Positions 1-5,195 of a DNA stretch of 5,247 nucleotides are shown here, piece by piece; position 1 is the stretch's first letter, and each line of letters opens with the position of its first letter. Where the stretch lies: contig JAUMXP010000117.1 in assembly GCA_030529125.1 (NCBI GenBank), forward strand, positions 1 to 5,247, written 5' to 3'. Below the pieces are notes generated by a model, which saw only the letters and a list, made by a program, of their open reading frames with translations, did no database searches and was not told the DNA's origin. A program made the translations under genes and the position numbers. The stretch comes from Eubacteriales bacterium (GTDB taxonomy: Bacteria; Bacillota; Clostridia; Oscillospirales; Acutalibacteraceae).

Positions 1-122
1 ATATGATGATACCAACCAAAACCATATCAGCTATCGTCGGTGTACGACCGACAGGAGAAACTTGCGACAAATCGCACTCATGCGATACTTGTGAGAATAC
101 AAATTGCCAATATAGAGAGTAG
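1..122 (+). CDS. Methionine synthase activation-domain (AdoMet-binding) protein, C-terminal end only
   Basis: This is the 3' end of a gene that begins before the window. The frame is open from base 1, with codons in phase with position 3, and stops at TAG 120-122. The visible tail begins MMIPTKTISAIVGV and finishes with four cysteines encoded at 63, 81, 90 and 105 (spacing C-x5-C-x2-C-x4-C), then QYRE. A 'P-[ST]-K-[ST]-[IV]-S-[AG]' stretch followed by a glycine turn and a Cys-rich end near 'C-x-YR' is what I recall from stand-alone Clostridial proteins carrying the B12-dependent methionine synthase activation domain (Met_synt_B12). In E. coli MetH this domain binds AdoMet for reductive remethylation of cob(II)alamin. 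The metH gene lies 7 bases downstream and lacks this domain, which strongly supports the call. The ATGs at 3 and 6 are probably internal. The Cys cluster could hold a metal or Fe-S centre, but that is inference. The call rests on a short fragment plus context. Confidence 0.72.
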   Translation, partial: MMIPTKTISAIVGVRPTGETCDKSHSCDTCENTNCQYRE

Positions 123-123
123 G
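114..123 (+). promoter_or_regulatory. Weak ribosome binding region deciding the metH start
   Basis: A purine-rich AGAGAGTAGG run overlaps the stop codon of the upstream gene and ends 6 bases before ATG 130. It is a poor match to AGGAGG, so metH translation may depend on ribosomes finishing the upstream gene. The better AGGAG at 53-57 has no in-frame start at a usable distance and lies inside the upstream reading frame. Confidence 0.4.
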
Positions 124-129
124 CAGATT

Positions 130-2517
130 ATGAATATAGTAGAGAGAATTAACAACGAAATAGTATATATCGACGGCGGTTTAGGCTCATCTTTGATAAA
201 GATGGGTTTAAAAAGCGGCACTATGCCTGAGCTGTGGAACATAGAACAGCCTGAGAAAATCACATCTTTGCACCGCGAGTATATCAGAGCAGGGGCACAG
301 GTACTCACCACTAACACTTTCGGTGCAAACGAGCTGAAAATCGAGCAGTGCGACTATACTCTCGAACAACTAGTCACATCAGCCGTTGAAAACGCTAAAA
401 ACGCGATAATATCAGAAAACAAAGTTAAAGGCGAGGACGTGTATATCGGTCTTAGTATCGGTCCATGCGGTAAGCTGTTAAAACCGCTTGGCGAGCTTGA
501 TTTTGAAGATGCAGTTTCTGCTTTTTCTAGAACAATCAGGATTGGTGCTAACGCTGGTGCTGACCTCATTATAATTGAGACTATGAGCGATACATACGAA
601 GCAAAAGCAGCACTACTCGCAGCTAAAGAGAGCTGTACTCTACCTGTTTTTGTTACGGTTGCTTTTGATACAAACGAAAAGCTCATGACCGGTGCTGACC
701 CTCTCTCAGTTATTGCGATGCTCGAAGGCTTAAAGGCTGACGCTATCGGAATCAACTGTGGTTTAGGCCCTCACCAGATGAAAGCTATTGCACAAAAATA
801 TATACAGTTTAGTTCACTGCCTGTCATAGTCAACCCTAACGCAGGTATGCCAAAAAGCGTTGACGGTCAGACTGTTTACGATGTAGACGCTCTGGAATTT
901 GCAAGCGTTATGAAAGAGATAGCACAGCTTGGTGCACATGGCTTAGGCGGTTGTTGCGGTACTACTCCTGAGTATATCAGAGCAACCGTTGATATGACCA
1001 AGGACATCACCCCAGTTAATATCGAGAAAAAGAACACTACTGTTGTATCATCTTACACACGTGCTGTTGAATTTAAAAATAAACCTGTTATTGTTGGTGA
1101 GCGCATCAACCCTACAGGCAAGAAAAAACTCAAAGAAGCGCTGAGAAACAACGAGCTTTCATATATCTTAAACGAAGCAGTTACTCAGCACGACAGCGGT
1201 GCGCAGATACTTGACATCAACGTAGGTTTGCCTGAAATTGATGAAGTACAGATGCTCACTGACGTTGTTACTGCTGTACAGGGTGTGTCAGATCTTCCGC
1301 TACAGCTTGACTCATCTGACTACGTCGCTTTAGAGAAAGCTATGCGTATCTACAACGGCAAACCGATGATAAATTCAGTCAACGGCAAGCAGTCATCGAT
1401 GGACTCCATATTCCCTCTTGTTAAGAAATACGGTGGTGTTGTAGTTGCACTCACACTCGACGAAAACGGTATTCCAAGTAGTGCTGAAGAACGTGTGGCA
1501 ATTGCTCAGAAAATAATCAACGAAGCTAAAAAATACGGCATAGATAAAAAAGACATCGTAGTCGATGCCCTAGCTATGGCAGTTAGCTCTGACAAAAACA
1601 GTGCTAACACAACCATAAAAAGCGTGAAAAAGCTCACTGAAGATTTACACGTAAATACTATTTTAGGTGTATCAAATATTTCATTCGGTCTGCCTAACCG
1701 CGAGATGCTCAACAGCACTTTCTTAAACCTTTGCTTTGAAAACGGATTGTCATCAGCTATTATGAATCCTTTGTCTAAAGAAATGATGAAATCCTACCAC
1801 AGCTTTTGTGCACTCAAGGGACTTGATGATAATTTCGAAAGCTATATTGCATTTGCTAGCGGTGAAGATACAGATAAAAAGCCAAGTAGCGATAACGCTC
1901 TTATGACTCTTAGTTTTGCTATTGAAAAAGGCTTTTCTCAGAAAGCGTACGATATTGCGCTCTCACTTTTAGACAGCGAAAATCCACTTGATATTATCAA
2001 CGACAAGATAATCCCTGCTTTAAACAAAGTAGGCGAAGGTTTTGAGAAAAACACCGTCTTTCTGCCACAGCTACTCATGAGCGCAGAAGCAGCTAAATCT
2101 GCTTTTGATGCTGTCAAAACTGCTATCAAAGACAGCAAAGAAAAGAAATCGGACAAAATCATCCTTGCAACTGTTGAGGGTGATATTCACGACATCGGCA
2201 AGAACATCGTAAAGGTGCTTTTGCAAAACTACGGTTTCGAAGTTATCGACCTTGGCCGTGATGTAAAGCCTCAGGCAGTTTTAGACGCTGTTTTAGAAAA
2301 CGATGTCAAGCTTGTTGGCCTTTCTGCTTTGATGACAACCACTGTTGTATCAATGGAAGACACTATCAAACTCATTTCAGCCAAAGCACCTTTGTGCAAA
2401 GTTATGGTTGGTGGTGCAGTACTCACCAAAGAATACGCTGATATGATTGGTGCAGACCACTACGGCAAAGACGCAATGGAAGCTGTACGATACGCTCAGG
2501 AATTTTTCAGGCATTAA
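130..2517 (+). CDS. metH: Cobalamin-dependent methionine synthase, short form without activation domain
   Basis: The product (795 aa) transfers the methyl group of 5-methyltetrahydrofolate to homocysteine via cobalamin in the cytosol. Residues 1 to about 300 form the homocysteine barrel; zinc ligands are seen as C210 (GINCG) and C275-C276 (GGCCG). The pterin-binding barrel spans about 318-580, with GERINPTG (323-330) and DINVG (362-366). A helical B12 cap follows at roughly 600-680. The B12 Rossmann domain fills the rest, with D685-x-H687-x-x-G690 (H687 is the expected lower cobalt ligand), GLSAL with S732, and VGGA at 760-763. E. coli MetH is 1227 aa; the missing C-terminal part is the AdoMet/activation domain, apparently encoded by the gene just upstream. 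I place the start at ATG 130. A GTG at 40 in the same frame would overlap the upstream gene by 83 bases and add 30 residues with no family likeness. No cobalamin or S-box riboswitch is visible in the short part upstream. The pseudouridine synthase gene follows after 2 bases. Confidence 0.95.
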   Translation: MNIVERINNEIVYIDGGLGSSLIKMGLKSGTMPELWNIEQPEKITSLHREYIRAGAQVLTTNTFGANELKIEQCDYTLEQLVTSAVENAKNAIISENKVKGEDVYIGLSIGPCGKLLKPLGELDFEDAVSAFSRTIRIGANAGADLIIIETMSDTYEAKAALLAAKESCTLPVFVTVAFDTNEKLMTGADPLSVIAMLEGLKADAIGINCGLGPHQMKAIAQKYIQFSSLPVIVNPNAGMPKSVDGQTVYDVDALEFASVMKEIAQLGAHGLGGCCGTTPEYIRATVDMTKDITPVNIEKKNTTVVSSYTRAVEFKNKPVIVGERINPTGKKKLKEALRNNELSYILNEAVTQHDSGAQILDINVGLPEIDEVQMLTDVVTAVQGVSDLPLQLDSSDYVALEKAMRIYNGKPMINSVNGKQSSMDSIFPLVKKYGGVVVALTLDENGIPSSAEERVAIAQKIINEAKKYGIDKKDIVVDALAMAVSSDKNSANTTIKSVKKLTEDLHVNTILGVSNISFGLPNREMLNSTFLNLCFENGLSSAIMNPLSKEMMKSYHSFCALKGLDDNFESYIAFASGEDTDKKPSSDNALMTLSFAIEKGFSQKAYDIALSLLDSENPLDIINDKIIPALNKVGEGFEKNTVFLPQLLMSAEAAKSAFDAVKTAIKDSKEKKSDKIILATVEGDIHDIGKNIVKVLLQNYGFEVIDLGRDVKPQAVLDAVLENDVKLVGLSALMTTTVVSMEDTIKLISAKAPLCKVMVGGAVLTKEYADMIGADHYGKDAMEAVRYAQEFFRH

Positions 2518-2519
2518 CT

Positions 2520-3185
2520 ATGAATGATATTAAGATTTTATTTGAAGACAAATATTTTATAGCGGTTATTAAGCCTTACGGTGTTCTATCGCAAGGCAAC
2601 GAAAACACTCACAGCATCTGTAACGACATCAGCTCTTATCTAAAGCAAAAGAACGAAAACGGTGATGTCTATGTCGTACATCGACTCGACAAGACCACAG
2701 GCGGTGTGATGGTTTTTGCTAAGACTAAGACAGCAGCTAAAAAACTCAGCGAGCTTATCACACAAGGCGGTTTTCACAAAGTTTACCACTGTATCACACA
2801 GGGCACTTTAGATGATAGTAGCGGTGAGCTCACAGACTTGCTGTACCACGATAAGAACAAGAACAAAACCTACGTTGTAAAGCGCGAGCGTAAAGGCGTA
2901 AAGACCGCAAAGCTCAGCTATACAGTACTTAATACTGCCACTATTGATAATAAATCCGTATCAAAAATTGAAGTAAAACTTCACACCGGCAGAACCCACC
3001 AGATTCGTGTTCAGTTTGCATCACGCAAACATCCGCTTGTAGGCGACAGAAAGTACGGCTCGGATATTGAATCTAAAACAATAGCCCTGTGGTCATATCA
3101 GCTAAGCTTTACTCATCCGTTTACAGAGAAAGAAATAGAAATTTCAGCTGAGCCAGAGCATGATATTTTCAATATGTTTTCTTAA
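2520..3185 (+). CDS. RluA-family RNA pseudouridine synthase
   Basis: The 221-residue protein should isomerise specific uridines in rRNA or tRNA to pseudouridine. The RluA-family catalytic motif is present as HRLDKTTGG with the nucleophile D57 (H54-R55-L56-D57). The second family signature, LHTGRTHQIRVQF, runs from 154 with R158, H160, Q161 and R163, followed by HPLVGDRKYG. There is no N-terminal S4 RNA-binding domain: the chain opens directly with the catalytic fold (ILFEDKYFIAVIKPYGVLSQ). The length is close to E. coli RluA (219 aa), in the class that includes RluA and TruC, rather than RluC/RluD at over 300 aa. The target site cannot be assigned. The start ATG is only 2 bases after the metH stop with no clear ribosome site, so translational coupling is likely. 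The link to methionine metabolism is positional only. Confidence 0.93.
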   Translation: MNDIKILFEDKYFIAVIKPYGVLSQGNENTHSICNDISSYLKQKNENGDVYVVHRLDKTTGGVMVFAKTKTAAKKLSELITQGGFHKVYHCITQGTLDDSSGELTDLLYHDKNKNKTYVVKRERKGVKTAKLSYTVLNTATIDNKSVSKIEVKLHTGRTHQIRVQFASRKHPLVGDRKYGSDIESKTIALWSYQLSFTHPFTEKEIEISAEPEHDIFNMFS

Positions 3186-3186
3186 T

Positions 3187-3193
3187 AAAGGAG
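3187..3193 (+). promoter_or_regulatory. Strong ribosome binding site for the small membrane protein
   Basis: AAAGGAG lies just after the stop codon of the pseudouridine synthase gene and 6 bases before ATG 3200. It is a near-ideal Shine-Dalgarno site and the main evidence that the short downstream frame is translated. Confidence 0.8.
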
Positions 3194-3199
3194 AATAAT

Positions 3200-3511
3200 A
3201 TGAAGATTTCTACTATAATTAACTATATTGCTTCTATTGTGATGTGGCTTAGCGGTTTACTAACGCTAATAAGCAACATACTCAGATGGGATTGTTGGGA
3301 TGACTTCTTTTTCATTACAATACTTTACTTATCACCGATAGTCTTACTCACAAATATGTTTGCGTTTGTATTCACTTTGGCAAACACCGCCTATTCCGAT
3401 ATTAAGCAAAGTCGTAAATACTTATGTGTAAACGCAATCAGTGCTGTCATCAGTATTCTAGTATTTATCGGTACCTTTTGGGGATTATCCGGTTGGATAG
3501 GAAATTGGTAA
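3200..3511 (+). CDS. Small three-helix membrane protein of unknown function
   Basis: I do not recognise this 103-residue protein. Three hydrophobic stretches, about residues 7-28, 36-61 and 76-97, look like transmembrane helices. They are joined by a short acidic, Trp/Cys-containing loop (RWDCWDD, 29-35) and a polar loop with several lysines and arginines (about 65-74), which should face the cytosol by the positive-inside rule. No lipobox, cleavable signal peptide or catalytic motif is visible. C32 and C76 are the only cysteines. An excellent ribosome site, a position 14 bases after the preceding stop, and a strong terminator right after its stop support a real gene at the end of the metH group. 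Product and partners are unknown, and the operon may simply carry it along. Confidence 0.75.
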   Translation: MKISTIINYIASIVMWLSGLLTLISNILRWDCWDDFFFITILYLSPIVLLTNMFAFVFTLANTAYSDIKQSRKYLCVNAISAVISILVFIGTFWGLSGWIGNW

Positions 3512-3521
3512 TATATAATTA

Positions 3522-3558
3522 GTCCCGATACTAAAAATGTATCGGGACGTTATTTTTT
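3522..3558 (+). terminator. Intrinsic terminator closing the metH group
   Basis: A perfect 10-bp stem (GTCCCGATAC at 3522-3531 pairing with GTATCGGGAC at 3539-3548) with a 7-base A-rich loop is followed by GTTATTTTTT. It begins 11 bases after the stop of the small membrane protein gene and separates the two transcription groups. Confidence 0.92.
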
Positions 3559-3573
3559 ATCTTCTAAAAACTA

Positions 3574-3602
3574 TTGACCACGGCATATCGTTATTCTATA
3601 AT
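3574..3602 (+). promoter_or_regulatory. Near-consensus sigma-A promoter for the yedE operon
   Basis: A -35 hexamer TTGACC (3574-3579, five of six matches) is separated by exactly 17 bases from a perfect -10 hexamer TATAAT (3597-3602). Transcription would start near 3609-3610, giving a leader of about 28 bases before ATG 3638. The strong match suggests either constitutive expression or, given the inverted repeat over the -10 box, a promoter held down by a repressor. Confidence 0.82.
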
Positions 3603-3613
3603 AAGAATAACGA
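3588..3613. promoter_or_regulatory. Inverted repeat over the -10 box, candidate operator
   Basis: The arms CGTTATTCT (3589-3597) and AGAATAACG (3604-3612) are perfect inverted repeats around a 6-base centre, with one more pair possible at 3588/3613. The TATAAT box occupies the centre and one arm base, so a dimeric protein bound here would block RNA polymerase. The repressor is not in the window. The site does not clearly match Fur, PerR, CymR or CstR sites as I know them. A T7 run follows (3615-3621), so in RNA reading through from upstream the same hairpin could act as a weak second terminator. Transcripts from the local promoter start inside the downstream arm and would not form it. Confidence 0.55.
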
Positions 3614-3621
3614 ATTTTTTT

Positions 3622-3630
3622 AGAAAGGAG
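3622..3630 (+). promoter_or_regulatory. Strong ribosome binding site for yedE
   Basis: AGAAAGGAG ends 7 bases before ATG 3638 and fixes that codon as the start of the transporter gene. Confidence 0.85.
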
Positions 3631-3637
3631 TGTTTTT

Positions 3638-4735
3638 ATGAAGAAGGTTAACTGGCTGGTTGTCATCAGTGGTGTAGCTGTGGGTATAGCCGCTCTTGCA
3701 CTCACTTTCTTTGGCAACCCTGCTAACATGGGCTTTTGTATAGCTTGTTTTGAGCGTGATATCGCAGGCGCGCTGTCGCTCCACTCTGCAGCAAAAGTTC
3801 AGTATATGCGCCCTGAAATTATGGGTATTATCTTAGGCGCGTTTATCATAGCATTACTCACCAAAGAGTTCAAACCGAAGGCTGGCTCTTCACCTGCTAC
3901 ACGTTTTGTACTCGGCGGTATCGTTATGATTGGTGCACTTGCATTTTTAGGCTGTCCGCTTCGAATGGTTATCCGTATCGGCGGTGGCGACATAACCGCA
4001 ATGATCGCACTTTTAGGCTTTGTTGCTGGTGTGTTTATCGGTACATTGTTCTTAAAACGCGGTTTCAACTTAAAGCGTGCATATCCTGCTCCTTTAGCTG
4101 AAGGCGCTGTAATGCCTGCGTTAGCAGTTTTCCTGACTATACTTGCATTTATCGCTCCTGTGGCTATCAAGATGAGCGTTGAGGGTCCTGGCTCTAAGCA
4201 CGCCCCTGTAATCATCGCCCTTGTGATTGCTCTCGTTGTTGGTGCACTTGCGCAGAAATCTCGTCTGTGTATGGTCGGCGGTGTCAGAGACGCTATCCTT
4301 TTCGGCGACTTCAAATTACTCTATGGCTTTGTTGCAATCATCGTAACTATTATTATCGGCAACCTCATTATGGGTAACTTCAACCTGTCAATGTATAATC
4401 AGCCTGTAGCACACTCAGATACACTGTGGAACGTGCTTGGTATGATGCTCGTAGGCTGGGCTTCTGTGCTTCTTGGCGGTTGTCCACTCAGACAGCTCGT
4501 GCTCGCAGGCGAAGGCAACGGTGACTCTGCTGTGACTGTTTTCGGTATGATCGTCGGTGCTGCTCTTTCCCACAACTTCTCATGGGCAGGTAACCCTGAT
4601 TCAGTTAACGAAACAGGCGAATATGTGGTTGGCGGTATTTCTGACAACGGCAAAATTGCAGTTATCGCGTGTATTGCAATAGTACTTATTATTTCATTTG
4701 TAAACTCAAGGAAAGGGGCTAAGAAAAATGGTTGA
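3638..4735 (+). CDS. yedE: YedE/YeeE-family sulfur or selenium transporter
   Basis: This 365-residue polytopic inner-membrane protein belongs to the YeeE/YedE (Sulf_transp) family. It most resembles the YedE form annotated as a putative selenium transporter; characterised YeeE (TsuA) relatives take up thiosulfate. About ten hydrophobic segments are seen, roughly 6-25, 60-75, 88-106, 118-139, 157-178, 189-206, 227-247, 263-281, 297-312 and 338-356. The chain is a tandem duplication. Each half has a cysteine signature followed by a GCPLR motif: GFCIACFERD (C34, C37) with GCPLR (C106), then SRLCMVGGVRD (C211) with GCPLR (C282). In YeeE, conserved membrane cysteines are thought to pass the substrate through the pore. 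The gene is first in its operon, with its own promoter, and overlaps the TusA-like gene by 8 bases. TusA-like partners are typical for this transporter. Whether the cargo is thiosulfate, another sulfane sulfur or selenium cannot be read from the sequence. Confidence 0.9.
   Translation: MKKVNWLVVISGVAVGIAALALTFFGNPANMGFCIACFERDIAGALSLHSAAKVQYMRPEIMGIILGAFIIALLTKEFKPKAGSSPATRFVLGGIVMIGALAFLGCPLRMVIRIGGGDITAMIALLGFVAGVFIGTLFLKRGFNLKRAYPAPLAEGAVMPALAVFLTILAFIAPVAIKMSVEGPGSKHAPVIIALVIALVVGALAQKSRLCMVGGVRDAILFGDFKLLYGFVAIIVTIIIGNLIMGNFNLSMYNQPVAHSDTLWNVLGMMLVGWASVLLGGCPLRQLVLAGEGNGDSAVTVFGMIVGAALSHNFSWAGNPDSVNETGEYVVGGISDNGKIAVIACIAIVLIISFVNSRKGAKKNG
4708..4717 (+). promoter_or_regulatory. Ribosome binding site for the TusA-like gene inside the end of yedE
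   Basis: The purine run AAGGAAAGGGG within the last codons of yedE lies about 10 bases before ATG 4728. It supports a start inside the end of the transporter gene, with an 8-base overlap. Confidence 0.6.
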
Positions 4736-4931
4736 TGCCAGAGGATATTTATGCCCGATGCCTGTACTTATGGTGCAGAAAGAAGTAAAAGCTAACAACC
4801 CTGATACACTCGAAATTTTAGTAGATGATGAGTGTGCTAAGGGCAACGTAACACGTTTTGGTCAGAGTCAGGGCTACAAAGTAGAAGTTGAAGATACTGA
4901 CGACGGCTACAAGCTAGTTTTCTCAAGATGA
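4728..4931 (+). CDS. TusA-family sulfur/selenium carrier (YedF-like N-domain)
   Basis: This small cytosolic protein (67 aa) carries the TusA/SirA signature DARGYLCPMPVL, with C9 in the CPxP motif as the expected persulfide- or perselenide-carrying residue. A second cysteine, C36, precedes the NVTRFGQSQGY stretch (40-50), which looks more like the N-domain of selenium-associated YedF than like E. coli TusA. TusA is about 81 aa and selenium-type YedF about 200 aa, so this chain is only the core carrier domain. The C-terminal half found in long YedF is absent. It overlaps the transporter gene by 8 bases and the DUF3343 gene by 4 (ATGA), so the three proteins are probably made in step. The likely role is to accept sulfur or selenium entering through YedE and pass it on; the final acceptor is unknown. 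Confidence 0.9.
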   Translation: MVDARGYLCPMPVLMVQKEVKANNPDTLEILVDDECAKGNVTRFGQSQGYKVEVEDTDDGYKLVFSR

Positions 4932-5164
4932 TAGTTCTGACATTTTTCACTCACCATTCAGCTATGATGACTCATCGCACACTCATAAGCCACTCGTTTA
5001 ATGCCAAAATGGCTCCTGTGCCACGAGAGCTAAGTTCCTCTTGTGGTAGCTGTGTTGAGGTTTATGATGTAGATGAAATCGCCTCAAGCTTGTGTGATGA
5101 AGACATTGAGGGTATCTACCACTTTGATGGTAAAAAATTCACTCAGCTTTTTAGCGCTGAATAA
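4928..5164 (+). CDS. DUF3343 protein, putative Se/S carrier-like
   Basis: The 78-residue product shows the hallmark of DUF3343 (putative Se/S carrier protein-like): an N-terminal strand and Thr-His-His start (LTFFTHHSA), then VPRELSSSCG at 31-40. The conserved cysteine is C39, and with C42 it forms a CGSC (CxxC) pair. The C-terminal half is acidic, with another cysteine at C55. Family members occur beside YedE/YedF and selenium genes, but to my knowledge no biochemical activity has been shown. The start overlaps the stop of the TusA-like gene as ATGA with no good ribosome site, so translation is probably by re-initiation. The position suggests the last member of a transfer chain, YedE to TusA-like to DUF3343; that order is inferred. 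The methionines at 13-14 are poorer starts because they would remove the conserved N-terminal strand. Confidence 0.85.
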   Translation: MIVLTFFTHHSAMMTHRTLISHSFNAKMAPVPRELSSSCGSCVEVYDVDEIASSLCDEDIEGIYHFDGKKFTQLFSAE

Positions 5165-5177
5165 ACTGAATACAAAC

Positions 5178-5194
5178 AAAAAAGGCTCCTTTTT
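5178..5194 (+). terminator. Short A/T-stem terminator after the yedE operon
   Basis: AAAAAAGGCTCCTTTTT forms a 6-bp stem (AAAAAG with CTTTTT) around GCTC and starts 14 bases after the DUF3343 stop. The A-tract/T-tract design would work on both strands. The T-run is only five bases long because the presumed insertion-sequence end starts two bases later, so the original T-tract may have been longer. Confidence 0.65.
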
Positions 5195-5195
5195 A

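Noticed and set aside
36..92. Two hairpins, GTCGGT/ACCGAC (36-52) and ATCGCA/TGCGAT (71-86, extendable to 67-92), before metH as a possible riboswitch
   Set aside because: Both lie inside the upstream coding frame, and no S-box, cobalamin or other riboswitch core sequence is present; they may affect mRNA but I cannot support a named element.
3..122. A complete small protein starting at ATG 3 or 6
   Set aside because: The frame is open to the window edge, there is no ribosome site visible, and the residues match the end of a longer activation-domain protein.
40..129. GTG at 40 as the metH start, adding 30 residues
   Set aside because: The added residues have no likeness to the homocysteine-methyltransferase start, overlap the convincing upstream reading frame by 83 bases, and lack a properly spaced ribosome site; ATG 130 gives the expected N-terminus.
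354..755. 133-codon open frame on the minus strand inside metH
   Set aside because: It lies opposite conserved methionine synthase sequence and has no recognisable domain; treated as a shadow frame, like the other minus-strand frames in metH and yedE.
3589..3621. The AGAATAACG hairpin plus T7 as the main terminator of group 1
   Set aside because: A stronger GC-containing terminator already lies at 3522-3558, and the hairpin overlaps a near-perfect promoter, so an operator role is preferred; a backup terminator role is not excluded.
3799..4314. 171-codon open frame on the minus strand inside yedE
   Set aside because: It is antisense to a clear membrane-transporter gene, its composition is a shadow of yedE codons, and no ribosome site or known motif is seen.
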